Positions 50,962-58,248 of a stretch of 64,000 nt of DNA are shown piece after piece. A model generated the notes under the pieces. The model made no database searches, was not told the DNA's origin, and saw only the letters and a program-made list of their open reading frames with translations. The position numbers and the translations under genes were made by a program. Positions within the stretch are counted from its first letter, which is position 1. Each line of letters begins with the position of its first letter. Origin of the DNA: Streptomyces sp. cg36 (GTDB taxonomy: Bacteria > Actinomycetota > Actinomycetes > Streptomycetales > Streptomycetaceae); the NCBI RefSeq assembly GCF_041080675.1, contig NZ_CP163520.1:6911501-6975500 (forward strand), given 5' to 3'.

Positions 50962-52137
50962 TCACTGGTCCGGCGCGGCTTCGGGGCGCGTGTAGGTGCG
51001 CCCCTTCCACGCCGCGCCGCGTCCCCGGTAGTGCTGGACCGCCGAGTCCACCGTCATCAGCAGATACAGCAGCGCGGTGAACGGCAGCAGCGGCGCGAGC
51101 GCGAGGGGCTGGCGGTAGTAGCGCAGCATCGGAACGTACGTCCCGGCCATCACCAGCCACGCGAGCCCGCCCGCCCACGCCGCCACCGTGTCGTCCCGCG
51201 CCATCCCCGCCAGCAGCGTGAGCGGCGGAGCGAGGTAGATGAGCGCGAGCCCGACGACCGTGCCGAGCAGCAGCGCCGGACTGTGCCGCAACTGGGCGTA
51301 GGCGCTGCGCGAGACCATCCGCCACAGATCCGCGAGGCGCGGATACGGCCGCACGCTGTCCACGCGCTCCGCCAGCCCGAGCCAGATCCGCCCGCCCGAA
51401 CGGCGCACCGCGCGCGCCACCGACACATCGTCGATCACGGCCTGGCGCACGGAGTCGGGAATCCGCGCCCGCTCGGCGGCATCGGTGCGCAGCAGCACGC
51501 ACCCGCCCGCCGCGGCGGCCGTGCGCGCCCCCGGGGTGTTGATCCAGCGGAAGGGATAGAGCTGGGCGAAGAAGTACACGAACGCCGGGACCACCAGCCG
51601 CTCCCAGCCGCTCGCCACCCGCAGCCGCGCCATCTGCGAGACCAGGTCGAGCCCGTTGGACCGGGCCGCGGCCACCAGCTCCCGCAGGCTGTCCGGCTCG
51701 TGCGCGATGTCTGCGTCCGTGAGCAGCAGATACTCGGGCCCGCCCCGGCGGGCCAGCGCGATGCCCTGCCGCAGCGCCCACAGCTTCCCCGTCCAGCCCG
51801 GCTCGGGCTCGCCCGGCGCCACCACGGTCAGCGGCAGCGCGCACTCCTCGCGCGCGGCCAGCGCCCGGGCCAGCTCCGCGGTGCCGTCCGAGCTCCCGTC
51901 GTCGACGAGGAAGATCTCGGCCTCGCCCGGATAGTCCTGGGCCAGCAGCGTCGGCAGGCTGTGCGGCAGCACCTCCGCCTCGTCCCGGGCCGGTACGACG
52001 ACGGCGACATACGGCCAGTCGTCCGGCGCGGACCGGGCGGGCAGCCGCTGATCCGTGCGCCAGAAGAAACCCTGCCCGAGCAGCAGCCAGAGCCAGCAGG
52101 CCAGGGACACCACGGCGATCCATGCGAGGGCGCTCAC
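50962..52137 (-). CDS. Family 2 glycosyltransferase (HpnB-like)
   Basis: This encodes 391 residues. One N-terminal membrane helix is followed by a GT-A domain with VAVVVPARDEAEVLP, FLVDDGSSDGT, the DXD-type YLLLTDADIAHEPDS, the EPGWTGKLWALRQG insertion and IDDVSVARAVRRSGG. Two or three membrane helices lie at the end. The form matches hopene-associated glycosyltransferases (HpnB), though no hopanoid genes are nearby, so another lipid acceptor is possible. The GTG at 52137 begins the frame. Confidence 0.85.
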   Translation of the reverse strand: MSALAWIAVVSLACWLWLLLGQGFFWRTDQRLPARSAPDDWPYVAVVVPARDEAEVLPHSLPTLLAQDYPGEAEIFLVDDGSSDGTAELARALAAREECALPLTVVAPGEPEPGWTGKLWALRQGIALARRGGPEYLLLTDADIAHEPDSLRELVAAARSNGLDLVSQMARLRVASGWERLVVPAFVYFFAQLYPFRWINTPGARTAAAAGGCVLLRTDAAERARIPDSVRQAVIDDVSVARAVRRSGGRIWLGLAERVDSVRPYPRLADLWRMVSRSAYAQLRHSPALLLGTVVGLALIYLAPPLTLLAGMARDDTVAAWAGGLAWLVMAGTYVPMLRYYRQPLALAPLLPFTALLYLLMTVDSAVQHYRGRGAAWKGRTYTRPEAAPDQ

Positions 52138-52183
52138 CCGCCGCAGTCTGCACCACGGCGGCCGGTGAGCGAGAGGGGTCGAC

Positions 52184-52189
52184 TATGGT
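52184..52189 (+). promoter_or_regulatory. -10 element of a leaderless racemase gene
   Basis: TATGGT ends six bases before the GTG at 52196, and no ribosome site is present. Confidence 0.5.
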
Positions 52190-52195
52190 GACCGG

Positions 52196-52981
52196 GTGAA
52201 GATCGCGCTTATGGACTCCGGGATGGGCCTGCTGGCCGCCGCCGCCGCAGTACGGCGGCTGAGGCCCGACGCCGACCTCGTCCTGTCGTCCGCGCCGGAC
52301 AGCATGCCCTGGGGCCCGCGCACCCCCGAGGACGTCACCGAGCGCGCGCTCGCCGTCGCCCGCGCCGCCGCCGCACACCGGCCGGACGCCCTGATCGTGG
52401 CCTGCAACACCGCCTCGGTGCACGCCCTGCCGACCCTGCGCGCGGACCTGGAGCCCGGCATCCCGGTGATCGGGACCGTGCCCGCGATCAAGCCCGCCGC
52501 CGCGAACGGCGGCCCGGTCGCCATCTGGGCCACCCCGGCCACCACCGGCAGCCCCTACCAGCGCGGTCTGATCCGTGACTTCGCCGGCGGCGTGGACGTG
52601 ACCGAGGTCCCCTGCCCCGGTCTCGCGGACGCCATCGAGCACGGCGACGAGCCCGCCATCGAGCTGGCCATCGCCGCCGCCGCCGAGCGCACGCCCCTGG
52701 CGGTAAGGGACGTCGTCCTGGGCTGCACCCATTACGAGCTGGTCGCCGAGCGCATCCGTACGGCGGTCCACCGGACGGGCGCCGCCGCGCCCGTCATGTA
52801 CGCCAGCGCGGCGGCCGTCGCCGCCCAGGCGCTGCGCCGGATCGGCGCCGATCCGGCCCCCGGGGCCCCGGCCACCGGCGGACTGACCGTGCTGCTCAAC
52901 GGCCGTCCCGACGCCCTCCCGGCCACCGCGCTCGGCTACCCCGAGGGCCTGCTGCTGCAGGCGGTCAGCCCCGCGCCCTGA
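52196..52981 (+). CDS. Asp/Glu racemase-family protein
   Basis: This encodes 261 residues resembling glutamate racemase (MurI). The two catalytic cysteines are present: Cys70 in IVACNTAS and Cys177 in VLGCTHYEL, with MDSGMG near the N-terminus in place of the usual DSGVGG. It may supply D-glutamate for peptidoglycan as a second racemase or act on another amino acid. Start: GTG after a TATGGT hexamer (leaderless). It is divergent from the glycosyltransferase gene, 58 bases away. Confidence 0.85.
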   Translation: MKIALMDSGMGLLAAAAAVRRLRPDADLVLSSAPDSMPWGPRTPEDVTERALAVARAAAAHRPDALIVACNTASVHALPTLRADLEPGIPVIGTVPAIKPAAANGGPVAIWATPATTGSPYQRGLIRDFAGGVDVTEVPCPGLADAIEHGDEPAIELAIAAAAERTPLAVRDVVLGCTHYELVAERIRTAVHRTGAAAPVMYASAAAVAAQALRRIGADPAPGAPATGGLTVLLNGRPDALPATALGYPEGLLLQAVSPAP

Positions 52982-53028
52982 GAGTTGAGCCACTGCCGCG
53001 CCCGCGGAATCTGAGTACCCTGCTAGAC

Positions 53029-53607
53029 ATGAGGGACCACCCCCCGGGGCCCCCGGCGCACCACAGCGGTGCCCCGGCGCCCGCCCCGCGCCCGGAGATC
53101 TGGACCGGACGGGCCACCAACCGCGTCCAGTGGCTGCTGGCGGCTGCCGGTGCCGCCTGTGTGGCGCTCGGCGTTGAGCTCGCGGTCGACTCCACCTGGA
53201 CGTCCGGCAGCGCTCCGCTGCTGATGTCGGTGATCGGCTGCGTCGCGGCGGGTCTGCTGGTGATGTACGGCACCCTCGCGTTCGTCCATGTGGCCGTGAA
53301 GGTCGACGACGACTCCCTCGAAGTGCGCTGCGGCCACATCGGTCTCCCGCGCCGCCGGATCGCGCTGGGCGACGTGGTCGGCGCGGAATTCGCACCCAGG
53401 GTCACCCCGCGCCAGTGGGGCGGCTGGGGCTACCGCTGGCGCCCCGAGATGGGCACCGCCGTCGTGGTGCGTCGCGGCGAGGGCGTGGTGCTGCGCCTGG
53501 GCGACGGCCGGGTCTTCACGGTGACCGTGGACGACGCGGAGGCGGCGGTCCGGGTGATCCGCGACCGGCTGCGCCTGCTGGGCACGATCAAGCCCGCCGA
53601 AATCTGA
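53029..53607 (+). CDS. Membrane protein with two helices and a PH-like C-terminal domain
   Basis: This encodes 192 residues. After a Pro-rich N-terminus come two membrane helices (about 36-52 and 62-84). A soluble beta-rich domain follows, with VKVDDDSLEVRCGHIGLPRR, WGYRWRPEMGTAVVVRRGEG and VFTVTVDDAEAAVRVI, recalling the bacterial PH-like domains of small Streptomyces membrane proteins. The ATG lies seven bases after TACCCT. No specific family name is certain. Confidence 0.7.
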   Translation: MRDHPPGPPAHHSGAPAPAPRPEIWTGRATNRVQWLLAAAGAACVALGVELAVDSTWTSGSAPLLMSVIGCVAAGLLVMYGTLAFVHVAVKVDDDSLEVRCGHIGLPRRRIALGDVVGAEFAPRVTPRQWGGWGYRWRPEMGTAVVVRRGEGVVLRLGDGRVFTVTVDDAEAAVRVIRDRLRLLGTIKPAEI

Positions 53608-53747
53608 CCCCACCGCCGCCCGCACGCGGTCTTCGCTCCACCCGCACGCGCGTGGCCGACCGGCTGCACCACGCTGTGGGTCGCCGTCCGTGCCACTTCG
53701 CTCACGCGCGCGCAGCCGACCGCTCCGGGCACTGTTCCGCACCCGCT
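53608..53747. other. 140-bp spacer between convergent genes
   Basis: It contains CACGCGCGTGG (near 53646) and several short inverted repeats but no gene; it probably carries transcription stop signals for both sides. Confidence 0.35.
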
Positions 53748-54809
53748 TCACCCGCCCGTACGTACGACGTCCAGGTTCTTCTCCCGCTCCAGCGGTCCGT
53801 CGTCGGCCGGGCGGGCCGTGGCCAGGCCGGCCAGCAGGCCCGCGCCCATGGTCACCGGCGTGAAGCTCAGCGCGTTGCCGATGCAGGCCAGGGCCGCCAG
53901 AGCGGTGAGCGAGGCGCCCGCCGTCAGGACGGCCTCCGTGGCCCGGGGCGAGCGCCACAGCCCGTACAGGACCCAGCCGTACGTGGAGACGAGCAGCGCG
54001 GCGCCGACCAGGCCCTCCTCGGACGCCTGCTGGAACAGCGCGGAGTGCGGCTTGCCCGCGGCGGGCGCGGATCGCTGGGCCGTGGGGCTCAGACCGCCGA
54101 ACCGGTCCGGGCCGGTGCCCCGCAGCGGGTTGTCCTCGGTGAGGTCCACCGCGTCCCGCCACAGCAGGACGCGCTCGGGGGTGAGCTGGCCCTCCAGCGC
54201 CACGGTCAGGCCGTCCGGCAGCACGTCCTCGGCGACGGCCACCGACCCCACCGCCACCAGCGCCGCGACGGCCGCGAGCCCCGCCAGGGCCAGCGCCCGG
54301 TGCCGCATCCGGGCCGCCGCCAGCGAGCAGAGCAGTACCCCGAGCGAGGCCGCGCAGCCCGCCGCCGAGCCGAGCGCGAGGGCCGTTCCCGCGCACCCCG
54401 TGGCCAGCAGCCGCAGCGCGAGCCGGGACGCCGCCGTACGGGCCGCCCAGGCCCCGCAGCAGGCCGCGCCCGCGGCGAGGGCGGGGAGCGCCGCGGAGAC
54501 GCCGATGTGGCCCGGCAGCGGGTCGACGGTGGCGCCCGGGACCCCGTCCCGCGAGACGTACGCGAGCACCAGGCCGGCGAGCGCGGCGGCGGTCGCGGCG
54601 GCCACGGGCACGAGGCCGCCGCTGATGCGGCCCAGCGCGTACCCGGCGGCCACGGCCAGCACCGCGAGGAGCACCCCTTCGGGGCGGGCCTCGCGCCCGG
54701 CCGCCGTGATCAGGGCCCAGCCCGCGCAGGCGCCGAGCAGCAGGACTCCGACGAGATCCGCTCCGCCCCCGCGTTCGGGCGCGGCCGACCGCCCCGTTCC
54801 TGCTCTCAT
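53748..54809 (-). CDS. O-antigen ligase-like polytopic membrane protein
   Basis: This encodes 353 residues with about ten membrane helices. The loop LLWRDAVDLTEDNPLRGTGPDRFG followed by KPHSALFQQASEEGLVGAALL is the Wzy_C motif region of O-antigen ligases and polymerases (WaaL/Wzy), with the key His in the second part. Actinobacteria lack LPS, so these proteins probably attach or polymerise cell-surface glycans. The ATG at 54809 follows a G-rich run; a GTG at 54848 would add 13 residues. No glycan cluster is adjacent. Confidence 0.75.
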   Translation of the reverse strand: MRAGTGRSAAPERGGGADLVGVLLLGACAGWALITAAGREARPEGVLLAVLAVAAGYALGRISGGLVPVAAATAAALAGLVLAYVSRDGVPGATVDPLPGHIGVSAALPALAAGAACCGAWAARTAASRLALRLLATGCAGTALALGSAAGCAASLGVLLCSLAAARMRHRALALAGLAAVAALVAVGSVAVAEDVLPDGLTVALEGQLTPERVLLWRDAVDLTEDNPLRGTGPDRFGGLSPTAQRSAPAAGKPHSALFQQASEEGLVGAALLVSTYGWVLYGLWRSPRATEAVLTAGASLTALAALACIGNALSFTPVTMGAGLLAGLATARPADDGPLEREKNLDVVRTGG

Positions 54810-55014
54810 CCCCGCCCCCAGCCCCCGACCGTCCGACGGACTGCGCACACCGTAACGGCGCCGGATGCCATCTGGGTACAGACGGTGCGGAAACGTTCCG
54901 TCATCCTGGCGGACAGCTACGCGTCCGATGCCCGTACGCGTGCGGACGTAGTGATCGTGCGCATATGGACGGTTACTGTACGAACCGGTCTGCCGCAGGC
55001 ACAGCCGACCGCCG

Positions 55015-55020
55015 TAGACT
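55015..55020 (+). promoter_or_regulatory. -10 element of leaderless lnt
   Basis: TAGACT ends seven bases before the GTG at 55028. Confidence 0.5.
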
Positions 55021-55027
55021 CCGCCGG

Positions 55028-56728
55028 GTGAGCACGACCACCACCCCCACCGCCGAGCCGGAGCAGCTCGAACCACAGCCCTCCACCGCCTCGCGCGGCC
55101 GTCGGCTGCTGCACCGCCTCGTCCGGCCCGCCACGGCCGCGCTGTCCGGCGTGCTGCTGTACCTGAGCTTCCCGCCCCGGCCGCTGTGGTGGCTGGCGGT
55201 GCCCGCGTTCGCGCTGCTCGGCTGGTGTCTGCGCGGGCGCGGCGCCAAGGCCGGATTCGGCCTCGGCTACCTCTTCGGCCTGGGGTTCCTGCTGCCGCTG
55301 CTCGTCTGGACCGGTGTGGAGGTCGGCCCGGGCCCGTGGCTGGCGCTCGCGGCCGTAGAGGCGGTCGGTGTCGCCGCCGCCGGTGCCGGCATCGCCAGGA
55401 TCTCCCGGCTGCCCGGATGGCCGCTGTGGGGCGCGGCGATGTGGGTCGCCTCCGAAGCGGTACGCGCGCGCGTGCCGTTCGGCGGCTTCCCCTGGGGCAA
55501 GCTCGCCTTCGGCCAGGCGGACGGGGTGTTCCTGCCGCTCGCCGCGCTCGGCGGCACACCGGTGCTCGGCTTCGCCGTCGTCCTGTGCGGCTTCGGCCTG
55601 TACGAGTGCGTCCGCCAGGGGCTGCGGCTGCGGGCCACCGGGACCTTGCGCAGGAGCGCCGCCGCGGGCGCGCTGGTCGCCCTGCTCCTCCCCGTCGCCG
55701 CCGCGTTCGCCTCGCGGCCGCTGGTCAGCGACGCCGCCGAGGACGGGACCGCCACGGTCGCGGTCATCCAGGGCAACGTGCCGCGCCTGGGGCTCGACTT
55801 CAACGAGCAGCGCCGCGCGGTCCTCGACTACCACGTGCGCGAGACCCTGCGGCTCGCCGAGAAGGTCAAGGCGGGCAAGGCCGCCAAGCCCGACTTCGTG
55901 CTGTGGCCCGAGAACTCCTCGGACGTCGACCCCTTCACCGACGCCCAGGCGTACGCCGACATCGACCGCGCCGTGAAGGCCATCGACGCGCCGCTCTCGG
56001 TGGGCGCCGTCGTGGAGCGGCCGGACGGGAAGCTCTTCAACGAGCAGCTGCTGTGGGACCCGAAGACGGGCCCCGGCGACACCTACGACAAGCGCCAGAT
56101 CCAGCCCTTCGGCGAGTACATCCCGCTGCGCGGCTTCATCAAGCAGTTCAGCCCGGGGTACGTCTCGATGGTCCGCCAGGACTTCGACCGGGGCACGAAG
56201 CCCGGCGTGTTCACCATGGCGGGCACCCGGGTGGGCATCGCCACCTGCTACGAGGCGGCCTTCGACTGGGCGGTCCGCGACACCGTCACGCACGGCGCGC
56301 AGATCATCTCCGTACCGAGCAACAACGCCACCTTCGACCGCAGCGAGATGACCTACCAGCAGCTCGCCATGTCGCGGGTGCGCGCGGTCGAGCACAGCCG
56401 GACCGTCACCGTCCCGGTCACCAGCGGCGTCAGCGCCGTGATCATGCCGGACGGCGAAGTGGTGCAGAAGACCGCGATGTTCACCCCGGCCTCGCTCGTC
56501 GCCAAGGTGCCGCTGCGCTCCTCCGAGACCCCGGCCACCCGGCTCGGCACCGCGCCCGAATGGGCCCTGGTGGCGCTCGCGGCGGCGGGCCTGGGCTGGG
56601 CGGTGACCCGCACGGTACGCGCGCGTGGCGGCGAGAGCACCGGCGCCGTACGCGCGGGTGGGGACGGGGAGACCGGAGCCGTACGTGCGCGTGGGGATGA
56701 GGAGGCCGGGGCCACCGAGTCTCGTTAG
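55028..56728 (+). CDS. lnt: Apolipoprotein N-acyltransferase
   Basis: This encodes 566 residues. Lnt adds the third acyl chain to the N-terminal Cys of lipoproteins in the membrane. Several N-terminal helices (residues about 30-245) precede a nitrilase domain with the catalytic triad: Glu295 in WPENSSD, Lys355 in YDKRQIQPFGEYIP and Cys407 in IATCYEAAFDW. A final helix and a hydrophilic tail with imperfect GAVRARGDEE repeats follow. GTG 55028 lies seven bases after a TAGACT hexamer. Streptomyces often has two lnt genes; this copy looks fully active. The stop codon lies in a 17-bp tandem duplication. Confidence 0.93.
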   Translation: MSTTTTPTAEPEQLEPQPSTASRGRRLLHRLVRPATAALSGVLLYLSFPPRPLWWLAVPAFALLGWCLRGRGAKAGFGLGYLFGLGFLLPLLVWTGVEVGPGPWLALAAVEAVGVAAAGAGIARISRLPGWPLWGAAMWVASEAVRARVPFGGFPWGKLAFGQADGVFLPLAALGGTPVLGFAVVLCGFGLYECVRQGLRLRATGTLRRSAAAGALVALLLPVAAAFASRPLVSDAAEDGTATVAVIQGNVPRLGLDFNEQRRAVLDYHVRETLRLAEKVKAGKAAKPDFVLWPENSSDVDPFTDAQAYADIDRAVKAIDAPLSVGAVVERPDGKLFNEQLLWDPKTGPGDTYDKRQIQPFGEYIPLRGFIKQFSPGYVSMVRQDFDRGTKPGVFTMAGTRVGIATCYEAAFDWAVRDTVTHGAQIISVPSNNATFDRSEMTYQQLAMSRVRAVEHSRTVTVPVTSGVSAVIMPDGEVVQKTAMFTPASLVAKVPLRSSETPATRLGTAPEWALVALAAAGLGWAVTRTVRARGGESTGAVRAGGDGETGAVRARGDEEAGATESR

Positions 56729-56753
56729 CGCCGGGGTCTCGTTAGGGTCGGGG
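56720..56753 (+). repeat. 17-bp tandem duplication carrying the NUDIX gene -10 element
   Basis: TCTCGTTAGCGCCGGGG (56720-56736) is followed directly by TCTCGTTAGGGTCGGGG. The first copy contains the lnt stop codon; the second contains TAGGGT (56743-56748), six bases before the ATG at 56755. Confidence 0.8.
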
Positions 56754-56754
56754 C

Positions 56755-57234
56755 ATGGCGACACCCGACTTCATCCGTGACATCCGGGCCAAGGCCGGCC
56801 ACCAGCTCCTCCTGCTGCCGGGAGTCAGCGTCGTCGTCTTCGACGACGAGGACCGCGTACTGCTCGGCAGGCGTGTCGACAACGGCGAGTGGTCGATCAT
56901 CGGCGGCATTCCCGAGCCGGGTGAGCAGCCCGCCGACACGGCCGTGCGCGAGGTGTACGAGGAGACCGCCGTCCGGTGCGTGGTGGAGAAGGTCCTCCTG
57001 GTGGACGCGCTGAGCCCGGTCACCTATCCCAACGGCGACCACTGCCAGTTCATGGACATCAGCTTCAAGTGCCGGGCCGTCGGGGGCGAGGCACGCGTCA
57101 ACGACGACGAGTCGCTGGAGGTCGGCTGGTTCCGGGTCGACGCGCTGCCGGAGCTCGCGGAGTTCGCGCTCTTCCGCATCAAACAGGCCATGACCGATGA
57201 ACCGACATGGTTCGCCCCTACGTCCAAGGGCTGA
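56755..57234 (+). CDS. NUDIX hydrolase
   Basis: This encodes 159 residues. The NUDIX box GGIPEPGEQPADTAVREVYEE, completed by TAV, lies near residues 50-72, in a protein opening with TPDFIRDIRAKAGHQLLLLPG, a form common among Streptomyces ADP-ribose- or nucleotide-pyrophosphatase-like members. TAGGGT six bases before the ATG suggests a leaderless transcript. It is monocistronic; the substrate is not predictable. Confidence 0.9.
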   Translation: MATPDFIRDIRAKAGHQLLLLPGVSVVVFDDEDRVLLGRRVDNGEWSIIGGIPEPGEQPADTAVREVYEETAVRCVVEKVLLVDALSPVTYPNGDHCQFMDISFKCRAVGGEARVNDDESLEVGWFRVDALPELAEFALFRIKQAMTDEPTWFAPTSKG

Positions 57235-57277
57235 AGTGTAGGGGCGGACCACATGGGTGGTGAGCGGTGACCCTGCC

Positions 57278-57283
57278 TAGGGT
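57278..57283 (+). promoter_or_regulatory. -10 element of the leaderless hydroxybutyrate dehydrogenase gene
   Basis: TAGGGT ends seven bases before the ATG at 57291, the same hexamer as in front of the NUDIX gene. Confidence 0.5.
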
Positions 57284-57290
57284 CGGAAAC

Positions 57291-58094
57291 ATGACCACGC
57301 CCACCACACCTGGTCCCCTCCCCGCGTCCCACAGCCTCGATCTGGGCGGACGCACCGCCCTCGTCACCGGAGCCGCCGGCGGCATCGGCCGGGCCTGCGC
57401 CCTGCGCCTGGCCGCCGCCGGAGCCGAGGTGCGGGCCGTCGACCGGGACGCCGAGGGCCTCGACGCACTGGCCGCACAGGGCGCGGGCCTCGCCGGATCG
57501 CTCGAACCCCTGGTCCTGGACCTCAACGACCTGGAAGCCGCGGAACGGGCCGCGACCGGCACCGACGTCCTGGTCAACAACGCCGGACTGCAACTCGTGC
57601 GCCCCATCGAGGAGTTCCCGCCCGAGGTGTTCCACACCGTGCTCACGGTGATGCTGGAGGCGCCGTTCCGGCTGATCCGCGGGGCGCTGCCGCACATGTA
57701 CGTGCAGGGCTGGGGGCGGATCGTCAACATCTCGTCGGTGCACGGGCTGCGCGCCTCCGCGTACAAGTCGGCGTACGTGTCCGCCAAACACGGTCTCGAA
57801 GGGCTGTCCAAGACCGCCGCCCTGGAAGGCGCCCCCCACGGCGTCACCTCGAACTGCGTGAGCCCCGGCTACGTCCGCACCCCGCTCGTCGAGCGGCAGA
57901 TCGCCGACCAGGCGGCGGCCCACGGCATCCCCGAGGAACGCGTGCTGGCCGAAGTGCTGCTCAAGGACTCCGCGCTCAAACGGCTGGTGGAACCGGACGA
58001 GGTGGCCGAGGCCGTCGCCTACCTCTGCACCCCGCAGGCGTCCTTCATCACCGGCACCTCCCTCGCCCTGGACGGCGGCTGGACCGCCCACTGA
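57291..58094 (+). CDS. 3-hydroxybutyrate dehydrogenase-like SDR
   Basis: This encodes 267 residues, a classical SDR with LVTGAAGGIGRACALRL for NAD binding and Asp after the second strand (VRAVDRD, NAD preference). The catalytic set is NISSVHGLRAS with Tyr162/Lys166 in SAYVSAKHGL, and the segment NCVSPGYVRTPLVERQIADQ matches bacterial D-3-hydroxybutyrate dehydrogenases, which oxidise 3-hydroxybutyrate to acetoacetate in ketone-body or PHB use. The ATG lies seven bases after TAGGGT. The next gene encodes a PucR-type regulator that may control it. Confidence 0.87.
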   Translation: MTTPTTPGPLPASHSLDLGGRTALVTGAAGGIGRACALRLAAAGAEVRAVDRDAEGLDALAAQGAGLAGSLEPLVLDLNDLEAAERAATGTDVLVNNAGLQLVRPIEEFPPEVFHTVLTVMLEAPFRLIRGALPHMYVQGWGRIVNISSVHGLRASAYKSAYVSAKHGLEGLSKTAALEGAPHGVTSNCVSPGYVRTPLVERQIADQAAAHGIPEERVLAEVLLKDSALKRLVEPDEVAEAVAYLCTPQASFITGTSLALDGGWTAH

Positions 58095-58248
58095 CGCCCC
58101 CCGACGGCCCCGCACCGCCGGACACCGCCCGCCCTCATGACCGCACGCCCCCGCCCCCGCCGCCGCACGCCCCGTGGTTGACCGGCGCCTGCCAACAGTT
58201 GTCCACAGGGCTGGCGCGGTCGCCCGTACGGCAGGTATCCCTGTGAAC

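Noticed and set aside
58095..58248. Small gene between the hydroxybutyrate dehydrogenase and PucR genes
   Set aside because: The in-frame extension upstream of the PucR ATG has no ribosome site, and the GTG start at 58174 would precede the likely transcription start.
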